Origin: Pseudomonadaceae bacterium
GTDB taxonomy: Bacteria; Pseudomonadota; Gammaproteobacteria; Pseudomonadales; Azotimanducaceae
DNA: 64,000 nt
Direction: 5' to 3'
NCBI GenBank assembly: GCA_024743175.1
Contig: JANSXA010000003.1
Location: forward strand, 434,001 to 498,000
The notes under the pieces are model-generated. The model ran no database searches. It was given only the letters and a program-made list of their open reading frames with translations, and was not told the origin of the DNA. Shown here piece by piece: positions 18,685 to 27,900 of this stretch. Position 1 is the first letter of the stretch. Every line of letters starts with the position of its first letter. Both the position numbers and the translations under genes were made by a program.

Positions 18685-19035
18685 ATGGTTGTTTCGTTTC
18701 ACGCCCATGGGCACACCAGAATTACGATGTTTGGCGATGTTGCCATGGAATTTTTGCAAATGATGGGTTTACCTGCCCAGGTACCCGGCACGCTGCTGCC
18801 CGAGGAAATAGATTTGGCAATAGCAGCGTTAAAGAATGCGCTGCAGTCCGTTCCCGAGTCGTCAGGCAATGAGTATGCCGTAGAACCGGCCTTAGAACAG
18901 GACGAAGAACAGGACGAAGATATGGAACCGCAGATCAGCATGTCCGCTCGAGCGACGCCTCTCCTGAAGTTGCTTGAAGATGCCAGGCGAGACGATACTT
19001 ACGTTTCCTGGCAAGAAGGATTTTCGAGCAGATGA
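18685..19035 (+). CDS. DUF1840 domain-containing protein
   Basis: 116 residues. The VVSFHAHGHTRITMFGDVAMEF opening (read in shorter blocks: VVSFHAHGH, TMFGDVAMEFLQMMG), the VPGTLLPEEI segment, an acidic central linker (EQDEEQDEDME) and the C-terminal TPLLKLLEDA block match DUF1840, a small cytoplasmic family of unknown function. It overlaps the mechanosensitive channel gene by 4 bases (ATGA), a strong hint of functional linkage. Confidence 0.85.
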   Translation: MVVSFHAHGHTRITMFGDVAMEFLQMMGLPAQVPGTLLPEEIDLAIAALKNALQSVPESSGNEYAVEPALEQDEEQDEDMEPQISMSARATPLLKLLEDARRDDTYVSWQEGFSSR

Positions 19036-20441
19036 AGCCCCCGCCGTTTCTCTGCTTAAAATTCAGTCTGACCTGTCTATTTTTCCTGTCGGCGGTAACA
19101 TTTACTGATGCTGCCTGGGCAGAGTCGGCTGGCGATAAGCAAGCCTCGGCAGGAAGTGAGGTAATATCAACCGATTCCACTGACGCAACTGATGATGCTA
19201 TCCAGAATCGATTGGAGGCCATCTTTTCCGAAGTGGATACGTTGAGCAAAGTAACGGTATCCGTTAGTGAAGGTGTGGCGACGCTGTCCGGCAGCACATC
19301 GAATGATGAGCGCGCAAACAGTGCGCTGAATCTGGCGCAACGGCTTGCGGGCGTGGTCACCGTGCAGGATGAAATCCAGCGCACACTTGACCTGCAGGAT
19401 AACCTGTCGCCTTTAGTCGACGAACTCAGCTCGACGTTACTTCGTTGGTACAGGGCTCTGCCGCTGCTCCTGCTCGCTCTGGTAGTCTGTGTAACGATCA
19501 CTTACACCGGCCATTGGCTTGCTGGGATGAACAGATTCTGGGAGCGGCTTGCGCCAAATGTTTTTTTAGCCGACTTACTGGCGCAGACCTTTCGCATAGC
19601 CGCGTTTATTCTGGGGCTGGTGATTGCGTTGAGTTTAATTGGTGCGAATACGCTTACAGGCACCGTGCTTGGCGGCGCAGGCGTGGTCGGTATTGCGGTT
19701 GGTTTTGCTGTACGTGATACGCTGGAGAACTACTTTGCGAGTATTCTGCTGAGTGTACGCCAACCTTTCCGAGTAGGTGATCATGTCCTGATCAATGAGC
19801 ACGAGGGAAATGTAGTCCGCTTGACCTCCCGGGCAACAGTATTGTTGACACTGGATGGTAACCACCTGCGGATCCCTAACGCGGTAGTCTTCAAAGGCGT
19901 CATTTTAAATTACTCAAGTAACCCGGAGCGCCGCTTTGATTTTGAGCTCGGGGTAGACGCCGACGATGATCCCATTGCCGCTCTGGGTACAGGCATTGAA
20001 GCGATATCAACGTTGCCGTTTGTACTGTTAGAACCTGAGCCCTCGGGCCACATCAGCGCAGTGGGCGACTCGAATATTCTGCTGCAGTTTCAAGCCTGGA
20101 TTAACCAACGTGAAGCGGATTTTCTGAAGGCCAGAAGTCGCGCAATCAGTGTGGCCAAACAAGCGCTTGAAGACAAAGGATTCACGCTGCCTGAGCCGAT
20201 CTATCGTTTGCGGTGGGATAATCTGAACATGCAGGATAATCCGCTGCGCGTATTGCCGGGTGAGCACTTGCGCGAACCGATAGACCGAAACGACAGTGAT
20301 GCCTCACCGAAGGAAGAAAACGAAGCGTACGCGGACCTGTTAGACGTATCACCGGATACAGCGCTGGAATCCAAAGTGATCGAAGAGCAGGGCGAAGCGG
20401 CAGAAACAAATCTGCTTGATGCAACAAAACCTATAGAGTGA
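19032..20441 (+). CDS. Mechanosensitive ion channel (MscS family) with periplasmic BON domain
   Basis: 469 residues. A signal-like N-terminus is followed by a BON domain (about residues 58-118: IQNRLEAIFSEV..VTVSVSEGVATLSGS), three hydrophobic segments, and the MscS pore/beta domain (GGAGVVGIAVGFAVRDTLEN, PFRVGDHVLI). The acidic C-terminal tail is about 80 residues. MscS channels open on hypo-osmotic stress; BON domains bind phospholipid or envelope partners, so the fused domain may sense the outer layers of the envelope. Confidence 0.93.
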   Translation: MKPPPFLCLKFSLTCLFFLSAVTFTDAAWAESAGDKQASAGSEVISTDSTDATDDAIQNRLEAIFSEVDTLSKVTVSVSEGVATLSGSTSNDERANSALNLAQRLAGVVTVQDEIQRTLDLQDNLSPLVDELSSTLLRWYRALPLLLLALVVCVTITYTGHWLAGMNRFWERLAPNVFLADLLAQTFRIAAFILGLVIALSLIGANTLTGTVLGGAGVVGIAVGFAVRDTLENYFASILLSVRQPFRVGDHVLINEHEGNVVRLTSRATVLLTLDGNHLRIPNAVVFKGVILNYSSNPERRFDFELGVDADDDPIAALGTGIEAISTLPFVLLEPEPSGHISAVGDSNILLQFQAWINQREADFLKARSRAISVAKQALEDKGFTLPEPIYRLRWDNLNMQDNPLRVLPGEHLREPIDRNDSDASPKEENEAYADLLDVSPDTALESKVIEEQGEAAETNLLDATKPIE

Positions 20442-20445
20442 TGTT

Positions 20446-20472
20446 GGATCCGCTGCGCGTACAGGCGGATCC
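20446..20472 (+). terminator. Hairpin between convergent genes
   Basis: Perfect 8-base inverted repeat GGATCCGC / GCGGATCC with an 11-base loop, positioned 5 bases after the MscS stop and 20 bases from the convergent SOD stop. No U-tract follows on either strand, so it may be a bidirectional or processing hairpin rather than a classic intrinsic terminator. Confidence 0.4.
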
Positions 20473-20492
20473 AGGCATTCCTGAGCCGATGT

Positions 20493-21086
20493 TCAGGCCT
20501 TGGCAAAGTTCGCGTTGGCGAAATCCCAGTTGATGATGTTATCCAGTAGCGATCGTATGTAGGCCCCACGATCATTCTGATAATCCAGATAGTAAGCATG
20601 TTCCCACACATCTATTGTGAGCAGTGGCGTGGCATCGCTTGTTAATGGAGTCTGCGCATCGGTGGTGCTGGTGACAAAAAGTTTGCGCTCGTTCGGTTCC
20701 CAGCACAGCCAAGCCCATCCCGAGCCGAATTCGCCTGCACCGGCATCCTGTAGAGCATCCTTTAAGGCCTCAATATCGCCAAAATCGTTATTGATCTGGT
20801 GCTGCAGTTCAGAGCTTGGTGAGGTGGAGTTGCCGGCGTCCAGGCTCTGCCAGTAGAACGTATGATTCCATACCTGTGCTGCACAGTTGAAAACGTGGCC
20901 GTCCGAGGTGGAGATGATGTCTTCCAGGGATGCATCCCGTCTTTCATCGTCATCCGCTAGCGCATCGTTCAACTTGGAAACGTAGCCTTTGTGGTGTTTG
21001 TTGTAGTGAAAGTTCACGGTACGCGCGCTGATGTACGGCTCAAGCGCGTCTTCAGCGAAGGGTAAGGGGTCTAGTTCGAAAGTCAT
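20493..21086 (-). CDS. sodB: Superoxide dismutase [Fe]
   Basis: 197 residues. Metal-ligand blocks are NFHYNKHHKGYV (first His), AQVWNHTFYW (second His) and DVWEHAYYLDYQN (Asp and His). FGSGWAWL and TPLTSDATPLLTIDVWEHAYY are the Fe-SOD forms of these positions. The start is ATG 21086 (the second of two adjacent ATGs), 6 bases after GAGG. It lacks a signal peptide, so it disproportionates superoxide in the cytoplasm. It is convergent with the MscS gene and no sigma-54-like site is seen upstream. Confidence 0.97.
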   Translation of the reverse strand: MTFELDPLPFAEDALEPYISARTVNFHYNKHHKGYVSKLNDALADDDERRDASLEDIISTSDGHVFNCAAQVWNHTFYWQSLDAGNSTSPSSELQHQINNDFGDIEALKDALQDAGAGEFGSGWAWLCWEPNERKLFVTSTTDAQTPLTSDATPLLTIDVWEHAYYLDYQNDRGAYIRSLLDNIINWDFANANFAKA

Positions 21087-21196
21087 CATGGTCCTCGTTT
21101 TCAAATCTGCTGGTCAGCTTTGACCAGTGTGTTTATTTTATCGAAAAGCTTGTAAAGCCAACCTGAAATGAAAACAGCAAGAATTGGGCCAGAGGA

Positions 21197-22537
21197 CTAA
21201 TCCAGCTCGTCGAACTCTGCGTCACCGGCATTGCGATATTCCTCAAGACGGTTGTAGAGCGTTTTTGGAGAAATCCCTAAAGCTTCAGCGGAATCTTTTC
21301 GATTGCCTCTGTAGCGTTTCAGAGTTTGTAGAATGACGTCCCGTTCGATCTCCCTCAGCGTCTTGTCTGAGCTTGCTGGCTGCGGGTCTTCTGCGGGTTT
21401 CAGGCTTTCAAACTGATCGGGTACCGCCAGCTCGGAGGACTCTGCCGGAGTTGCGATCACGCAACGATGTACGGCGTGACGTAGTTCCCGGACATTGCCC
21501 GGCCAGTCCCAAGCGGTGAATTTCACCAGAGCATCATTCGAAATGCTCAGATTGCGTTGGTATTTTTCATTGAAATCCTGCAGAAATTCGGCCACCAGCA
21601 ATGTTATGTCGTCTCTGCGTTCCCGCAAGGGCGGCAGTGAAATAGGGAATACGTTCAAACGATAGTAGAGGTCTTCTCTCAATTTTCCACTAGCCACGGC
21701 TTCAGCAAGATCCTGGTTTGATGCCGAGACGACCCGCGCGGAAACAGCGATCTGTTCTTCTCCGCCTACTCTTGTGATTTCCCGACTCTCGAGGGCGCGC
21801 AATAGATGAGGCTGTTGATCAATCGCCATCTCAGTGATTTCGTCTAAAAACAGCGTACCTGCAGCCGCCCGTTCGAAAGCGCCAAGGTGTCTTTGATTAG
21901 CGCCGGTAAAACTCCCTTTTTCATGCCCAAAAAGTTCGCTTGCTACCAGTTCTTTGGTGAGTGCACCGCAGTTAACCGGCTCAAGAGTGCCAGTACACTC
22001 ACTTGCAGCGTGTATCGCCTGAGCAACAAGTTCCTTGCCTGTGCCACTTTCACCGGTGACAAACACCGGCGAATCCGTAGGTGCCACCATCCTGATCTGC
22101 TCGTAGATGGTTTGCATGGCGGCGCTTTCGCCGATGAGGCAACCAAAGTGACGATCGGTCTGCCGGGGAGGGCGCTCGTCCTGGGTGGGAGATTCCAGCA
22201 CACACAATTCTGCCAGCGCCTCAGGATCAACGGGCTTTTCCAGATAATGCAGATTAGGACCTTGCAAATTAGTGATGGCCGACTTCATCGCTGAATGCCC
22301 AGTGATGACGATAGTCCGCTGGGTTGCAGCCAGAGCTGGCGCGTCTAACAGTTCTAAACCGTTACCATCCGGCAACATCAGATCTACAATTAATATGTCG
22401 ATCGCGTGTTTTGCCAGCTGTTCACGCCCATCGCGAATGGTTTCAGACTGCGTAACCTGATGACCTTTGGCAGCGAGATATTCGCAGACAGCTTCTCGAA
22501 AGCTGTGTTCATCATCAACAACTAAGATGCTGCTCAC
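21197..22537 (-). CDS. Sigma-54-dependent response regulator (NtrC family)
   Basis: 446 residues in three parts: receiver domain (VVDDE, phospho-acceptor Asp52 in VDLMLPDGNG, Lys101 in LEKP), AAA+ domain (Walker A GESGTGKE 162-169, sigma-54 contact loop GSFTGA 208-213, GTLFLDEITEM, R-finger region RLNVFPI), and a Fis-type HTH (ERDVILQTLKRYRGNRKDSAEALGIS region). The contact loop is GSFTGA instead of GAFTGA. No kinase gene adjoins it. It is the only activator of its kind in the window and lies among the sigma-54-like promoters, so it is the best candidate to drive them. Confidence 0.95.
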   Translation of the reverse strand: MSSILVVDDEHSFREAVCEYLAAKGHQVTQSETIRDGREQLAKHAIDILIVDLMLPDGNGLELLDAPALAATQRTIVITGHSAMKSAITNLQGPNLHYLEKPVDPEALAELCVLESPTQDERPPRQTDRHFGCLIGESAAMQTIYEQIRMVAPTDSPVFVTGESGTGKELVAQAIHAASECTGTLEPVNCGALTKELVASELFGHEKGSFTGANQRHLGAFERAAAGTLFLDEITEMAIDQQPHLLRALESREITRVGGEEQIAVSARVVSASNQDLAEAVASGKLREDLYYRLNVFPISLPPLRERRDDITLLVAEFLQDFNEKYQRNLSISNDALVKFTAWDWPGNVRELRHAVHRCVIATPAESSELAVPDQFESLKPAEDPQPASSDKTLREIERDVILQTLKRYRGNRKDSAEALGISPKTLYNRLEEYRNAGDAEFDELD

Positions 22538-22573
22538 TAAAAATATCCTTAACGCTCGCCCTGTAGTTCAACG

Positions 22574-22596
22574 GCGCGTCCTGCTGTGGGACGCGC
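22574..22596. other. GC-rich hairpin in the activator leader region
   Basis: Perfect 8-base stem GCGCGTCC / GGACGCGC with loop TGCTGTG, 37 bases upstream of the activator start. It could be a leader hairpin affecting expression of the activator, or an operator. Confidence 0.45.
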
Positions 22597-22711
22597 TGTC
22601 AGCCTTTTCGACCAGAGGCAATTATGCAGTGTTGTGAATTATTTTGTCTGCTGAATTTTGCGTTGCTGAGCCGAGTTGAAGCCGGCGTGGTACCAACGTA
22701 CCTGATGAGCC

Positions 22712-22743
22712 GGTAAAACCTACCCCTGGGTGGTAAAGCTTAC
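22712..22743 (+). promoter_or_regulatory. Putative activator-binding sites (tandem GGTAAA..YTAC)
   Basis: Two 12-base repeats, GGTAAAACCTAC and GGTAAAGCTTAC, are spaced 20 bases start to start (about two helical turns) and lie 88-119 bases upstream of the sigma-54-like site at 22831. That is the usual place for an enhancer-binding protein. Related words occur at 36263-36274 (GGTAGGAATTAC) and 43393-43404 (GGTTAAAATTAC), also upstream of sigma-54-like sites. Confidence 0.45.
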
Positions 22744-22830
22744 TTTTCGGGCTCGCGGCCTCAACTTCTGGTGAGTTGTTATCTAGCTACCATCGACTGG
22801 CCAATCGCCATCCTGGAGGGGGTGATCCGC

Positions 22831-22846
22831 TGGCACGTTAGTTGAA
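22831..22846 (+). promoter_or_regulatory. Sigma-54-like site upstream of the sortase gene
   Basis: TGGCACG-ttag-TTGAA: perfect -24 box, but the -12 box has GA in place of the near-invariant GC. Distance to ATG 22885 is 38 bases. The same TGGCACG-N5-TGAAT word recurs at 23638 before the substrate gene. Confidence 0.5.
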
Positions 22847-22884
22847 TTGCGTTTCTGTATGAACAAGCTGATTTATAACAGGCA

Positions 22885-23625
22885 ATGTCGAACGTAAGAG
22901 TAAGGGTGCTGATCGAGTGTCTATTCTGGGTTGGTGCCGTTTTCTGTTTTTTACCTTTGATAGCAGCCAGTATGCCTCGGCCTTCTCTTGCTGCGCAAAC
23001 TCAAAATCTTATTGGAGAATCTTCTGACAACAGCGTGCAGGTCACTCAAACAGAGACAATTAAGGCCTCCACATCGTCCCGCATAAATACAAAAGCGTCT
23101 TTGTCTGAGAGGTGGAAAACACCTGTCTTGCGGGAATGGTCCGCCGAGCGCCGCGAGAGCTTTTTGGGTTGGTTAATAGACAGCCCCGAACCGATTGCTG
23201 TGATCGAATTTCCGAAGTCGGGTGAGCAGGTTGCGGTGTTTGCGGAAGAATCAGAACGTGCCATGACGTTGGGTGCAAGTTACCTGGATGGCGTAGCCAG
23301 CATCAGTGAGGACAGCGGAAACGTTGCGCTTTCTTCTCACAGAGATGGTCCGTTCCGCCAATTACGCTTCGTCAACGAAGGGGACGTTATCAACCTGTAT
23401 ACCCCCAATGGTACGCAGCGCTTCCGCGTGCGTCAGACAAGAATAGTTGGTCCCGAAGAGGTGAGTGTGCTTGATGACAACGGTGAGCATCGCCTTACGC
23501 TGATTACCTGTCATCCATTTTACTTTGTTGGGTCTGCACCTAAGCGCTTCATCGTCGAAGCTATCAAGCTGGATGAACCGGTAACACTCATGCCTGATGT
23601 GGCGTTGTGTGGCAACTGTCAGTGA
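22885..23625 (+). CDS. Class GN (gram-negative type) sortase
   Basis: 246 residues. An N-terminal membrane segment (about 10-30) is followed by a sortase beta-barrel with catalytic His152 (ALSSHRDG), Cys209 (LTLITCHPF) and Arg221 (APKRFIVEA). Spacing and the TC-x-PF and R-F/Y-V-V-type ends match the proteobacterial sortases usually paired with one dedicated target. It cleaves a C-terminal LPxT-like signal and transfers the protein to an amine acceptor, acting at the periplasmic face of the inner membrane. The next gene encodes a protein with exactly such a signal. Confidence 0.92.
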   Translation: MSNVRVRVLIECLFWVGAVFCFLPLIAASMPRPSLAAQTQNLIGESSDNSVQVTQTETIKASTSSRINTKASLSERWKTPVLREWSAERRESFLGWLIDSPEPIAVIEFPKSGEQVAVFAEESERAMTLGASYLDGVASISEDSGNVALSSHRDGPFRQLRFVNEGDVINLYTPNGTQRFRVRQTRIVGPEEVSVLDDNGEHRLTLITCHPFYFVGSAPKRFIVEAIKLDEPVTLMPDVALCGNCQ

Positions 23626-23637
23626 AGATTTTGGAAC

Positions 23638-23653
23638 TGGCACGCTTTGTGAA
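23638..23653 (+). promoter_or_regulatory. Sigma-54-like site upstream of the sortase substrate gene
   Basis: TGGCACG-cttt-GTGAA: perfect -24 box with a poor -12 box. Because the site before the sortase is degenerate in the same way (both TGGCACG-N5-TGAAT), the pair may be a protein-binding element rather than two promoters. Confidence 0.35.
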
Positions 23654-23755
23654 TCACTCAAGTCAGCGCAAGAGCGTCTTTTTTTACGACTAACATTAAT
23701 AAAAAAACGGGAGCCGCTGTTGTCAGTCAACTTTGGCGCTTGAGAAGGAGTAATC

Positions 23756-24325
23756 ATGTTCAAAACACATATGTCTAAATTTATGGCTGCGGTAGCTGCA
23801 ATGTTTGTCAGTAGCGCAGTGTTCGCTTTGGAGCGGGATCAAATCCGTGGGGAGCTGGTCGACGTGGACCGGGATTTACGTTCAGTTGAAGTGCGCGTGT
23901 TGGAGGTTGGCGACGACGTTTCCACACGAATCGGGCGCACTGAAGTGTACGAAATTGATGAGTCTACAAAGATTGAATTTGATGTGGATCGTCCCGGCAG
24001 CTTTCTGCGGACGCGTCATCTTGATGGATTCAGTGATCTGGCTGTCGGGCAGGAAGTGGTTATGGACTTCAGGCTGTTAGGCGAACGCCGAATGGCAACT
24101 GTGGTTTATTCCGGTCCGGTACTGTTTACCAGATTCCCCGTGCAGACAGAGGGGAATGACATCAACGAAGCGGATGAGCCGCAGTACGTAGCGCAAACGA
24201 CACGGCGCACAAGTCTGCCAGATACAGCCTCCCCAGTTTACAGCCTGGCATTGTTGGGTCTGGGTCTTGGTCTGACGGCTGGCGTGCTGCGCTATAAAAG
24301 GAAAGCCGCGGTGAAGGTCAAATGA
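23756..24325 (+). CDS. Sortase substrate: secreted OB-like domain protein with LPDTA sorting signal
   Basis: 189 residues. Signal peptide 1-24 (cleavage after AVFA), a beta-rich domain 27-121 of the kind that starts IRGELVDVDRDLRSVEV (DUF5666/OB-like), a linker, then LPDTA at 154-158, a hydrophobic segment 161-178 and a basic tail YKRKAAVKVK. This is a complete sortase sorting signal in a gram-negative protein. It lies 130 bases downstream of the sortase, with GAGAAGGAG before the ATG. Its domain differs from the VIT/vWA type reported for many proteobacterial sortase targets. Confidence 0.88.
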   Translation: MFKTHMSKFMAAVAAMFVSSAVFALERDQIRGELVDVDRDLRSVEVRVLEVGDDVSTRIGRTEVYEIDESTKIEFDVDRPGSFLRTRHLDGFSDLAVGQEVVMDFRLLGERRMATVVYSGPVLFTRFPVQTEGNDINEADEPQYVAQTTRRTSLPDTASPVYSLALLGLGLGLTAGVLRYKRKAAVKVK

Positions 24326-24456
24326 GCGCTAGCGATAACGCCGCAGAACTGCGGGAGCTGTTATCAGAATTCGATAACGGCCTGCTTGTAACAGTTGATG
24401 ACAAGCGCCTGCATGGGCGCCCCATGCACATCGCTGAGCGAAAGGAAGCCAGTTGA
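24322..24456 (+). CDS. Short ORF resembling the N-terminus of a pyridoxamine-phosphate-oxidase-like protein
   Basis: 44 codons, starting with an ATGA overlap at the end of the sortase-substrate gene. The peptide (AELRELLSEFDNGLLVTVDD, then LHGRPMHIAE) matches the first strand-helix of the flavin-binding general-stress-protein-26 family (pattern L..FD..ML.T....L..RPM.IAE), which is normally 140-170 residues. The frame stops at TGA right after this and I see no continuation in other frames. So it is a truncated remnant or a real small peptide. Confidence 0.55.
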   Translation: MSASDNAAELRELLSEFDNGLLVTVDDKRLHGRPMHIAERKEAS

Positions 24457-24537
24457 CTTACATTCGTGACAGAAAAGGCCGCGTTTAACGCATCAATCGC
24501 CCTCGGGCAAAGTTTTGAAGATTCAGGAGAAAATTAG

Positions 24538-24777
24538 ATGGAAGGTTCCAGTGACAGAGAACATGCGAAGGACAACAAACAAGATGATTCCGATGACAAG
24601 AAAATGCACGGAGAAGGGGATCATGAAGCGGATCAAAGGTATCGCAAACGCACCAAAGAATTTCTAGAAACACAAGAGGGTGAGGAAGCCAGTGCAACCC
24701 CGGTAAAGCGATCCGACGAAGAAAAGGCAGAAGATAAGGCCGCCCGGGAAAAAGCCTTGAAGAAAGCACGCCACTGA
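24538..24777 (+). CDS. Small highly charged stress-type protein
   Basis: 79 residues, over half charged or polar, with no hydrophobic core. The central HGEGDHEADQRYRKRTKEFLE block resembles a short family seen in proteobacteria (H-G-E-G-(D/N)-x-(E/D)-A-x-R-x-Y) of unknown function, probably disordered and helical. AGGAGAAAATTAG before ATG 24538 supports the start. It sits between the sortase cassette and the hybrid kinase. Confidence 0.75.
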   Translation: MEGSSDREHAKDNKQDDSDDKKMHGEGDHEADQRYRKRTKEFLETQEGEEASATPVKRSDEEKAEDKAAREKALKKARH

Positions 24778-24913
24778 CGTCGGGAAGGTGTGTGTGTATT
24801 GGAAACGGTGTTCAAAGAGCTACAATACCCGCTGATGCAAAGTTGCCTGTAAATTAGTTCGGGAGAACTCTGAAGGTGGAAGCGTTCTACTCGAAAGTGG
24901 TGGTTCGGATTAA

Positions 24914-27900
24914 ATGAGCAGTTCGAAAAAGGACAGCTCAACAGAAGCAAACCATCCGCTGGTTCTCGGAGTGGGCGGGTCCACGGGTGGTTTCGATGCG
25001 TTTCAGGCGCTCATTGCAAACCTGAGAGATGCATCGGAATTAGCCATTGTATTTGTACAGCATCTGGCTCCAGAAAGTGGATCGTTGTCGCCTGACTTAC
25101 TCACCAGCCTGACACCGATGGACGTGGTAGAAGTTCAAACGCGCCGTAAACTTAAGCCAGGTACAATTTACGTCTGCCCGCCGCGACGTTTGTTGACGTT
25201 GAAAAACGGTTTTCTCTATACCCGCAAAGATCGCGACAATCGCGCAGCCCCTGTTATAGACCACTTTTTTAATTCGATTGCGCAAGACCAGGGTGAGCGT
25301 GGCATTGGCGTCGTGCTCTCCGGTAACGGTACAGATGGAACGTTAGGTCTGAAAGCGATCAGCGATAGAGGTGGGTTGACGTTTGCCCAGGATACAAAGT
25401 CTGCACAAGCGGACTCTATGCCTCGCAGCGCAGCGCTTACCGGCGTTGCAGACCATGTTCTGCCCCCAGAGCAAATTGCGCAGGAACTGACAAAGTATGT
25501 AAAACACATGGCGATTACTGCTCAACCCGAGGCAGCCAAACGACGCCTCGCCGATATCAAAGACGCCATTCCGCAGATTGCTGACTTTCTCCTTGCAAAA
25601 ACTCAGCACAACTTTCAGCACTACAAACTTAATACTCTGACACGTCGCATTCAAAGACGTATGCAGGTTTTAAAGATCTCTGGTGTTGATGATTATGTTG
25701 AATACCTGCGAACAGAAGAAGACGAAGCACAGACGTTGTTTCGGGAACTTCTTATCGGAGTAACGAAGTTTTTCCGAAACACTGACGCATTTGACTCACT
25801 CGCACAGAACGTACTGCCGAAATTGTTTGAGCATCGCTCGCCAAGTGATTGTGTACGGATATGGATTCCTGGATGTGCAAGCGGGCAGGAGGCATATACG
25901 TTAGCGATCTTGTGCAGAGAGGCTATGGAAGCTGCTGGAGTGTCATGTGACTTAAAGATTTTTGCCACAGACATTGACGAGCGTGCTTTGTCGATTGCTC
26001 GCAGTGGCGCCTATCCACTGGCTATAGAAGAGCAGGTATCGTCAGAGCGTATCAAGCGGTTCTTTTTCAAACGAGGTAAACGCTATCACGTCGTAAAAGA
26101 GGTTCGTGATACGGTACTTTTTTCCGTGCACAACCTGATCAGCGACCCGCCGTTCTCGCGGCTGGACCTGATCTCATGCCGCAATCTCCTGATTTACCTG
26201 GGGCCGCACCTGCAGAAAAAGCTGATACCGCTGTTTCACTACGCACTGCGTCCCAATGGCTATCTTTTTTTGGGCTCCAGCGAAAGCATCACTTCTCATG
26301 CAGAGCTGTTCAGATCAGTGGATACAAAGGCTCGGATTTCACAGCGCAAAGGGACCGCCATAGGTTCTGCTGGTAGTGGTCTGCCACGGTCTGACTATGC
26401 GGCGCCTTCAGGCGAAGAATCCGTGGGACCTGATTCATCAACTGACCTGTCAGATATTCGTCAGCGAATTGTGCTTGACGAGTTCGCTCCAAAAAGCGTG
26501 ATCGTCGACAACGATGGAAAAGTAGTTAACGCGGCGCCGGATATGCAGAAATATCTGACGGTGAATAGCGGAAACTACCAGAACAACATTATGAAAATGA
26601 CTGCTCGTGGTCTGCGTATCGGCTTGCGGGCAGCCTTTACCGAGGCACGCAAAACCCGTCGTAGAGTTGTCCACGAGAATTTGTCTATCCGCCTGGGAGA
26701 ATTGACTCAAAGGGTCATGATCACGGTGCAACCCATGCCCAGGCTGGGTGAAGAAGAAGCCCTCTTTATGGTTGTGTTTCAGGATGTGGGCAAACCGTTC
26801 CATCGTGAAGAAGTGGAAACCTCCAATGCTGTGCTGTCCAATCGGGTTGATGATGAGGCGGTGGTTGCGCAGTTAGAACGTGAGCTTGAAACAACGCGAG
26901 ATGATCTGGAAAGAACGCTGCAGGAAATGGAGGCAACAAACGAAGAGCTTAAGTCTTCGAATGAAGAACTGCTCTCGATGAACGAAGAGCTTCAGTCTGC
27001 AAATGAAGAACTGGAGACCTCAAAAGAAGAAATACGTTCGGGCAGTGAAGCGGTGTCCCAGGCCAAAAACGACCTGGAGAATCTGCTGCAAAGCTCACAG
27101 ATTGCAACAGTGTTTTTAGATAACGAATTGAGAATTCGTAGTTTTACGCCGGCTATCACGCAGATCTATGACCTGATACCCACTGATGTTGGTCGTCACA
27201 TAAGTCGCTTCGCACCTCTGGTTGACGAAATGCCGGATCTCCCGGACATACAGGAAACAAAAAGCCTGACCAGTCAAAACCAGACACAGCGAAAGGCGAT
27301 AGAAAACACCATACGTGCTGCGTCCGGGAAGTCCTTTATCCGTCGCGTACTGCCCTATGTAAATCATAACGGCCAAGTAGAAGGCATGGTTGTCACTTTT
27401 GTAGACGTCACAGAGCTGCGCAAAAGGGAAATGCGTTTCCGAGGTACGTTTGAAAACGCAGCGGTGGGAATTGCGCATGTGGCACTTACCGGGGAATGGC
27501 TACGGGTAAATGACCGGCTGTGTGAAATCGTAGGCTACACCCGCCAGGAACTATTGCAGAAAACCTTCCAGGACATAACTCATCCAGATGACCTGGACGC
27601 TGACCTCGAAATGCTCAAACGGCTGACAAATGGTGAAATTGATACTTACAGCCTTGAAAAGCGTTACCTCCGGTCTTCCGGCGAAGCGCTCTGGACGAAG
27701 CTGACGGTATCAATCAGCGAATCTGAAGGAGGCGAGCCTGAATACGCAATATCTGTTGTTGAAGATATTGATGAGCAGGTCCGTAATCATGACGCGTTGC
27801 GGGCAAGTGAGACGCTCGTGCGCACGATTGCCGAAAATTCAACAGAGGCGCTTGTCATGATGGATGATCGCGGTTTTGTCACTTATTGCAATCAGGCATG

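Larger units (their letters stand above)
22538..22884 (+). other. Intergenic region between activator gene and sortase gene
   Basis: A 347-base divergent region. From left to right it holds an 8-bp hairpin (22574-22596), an inverted repeat GGTAC-caac-GTACC (about 22689-22702), two direct repeats resembling GGTAAARCYTAC (22712 and 22732), and a sigma-54-like site (22831). No open frame is convincing. Confidence 0.7.
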
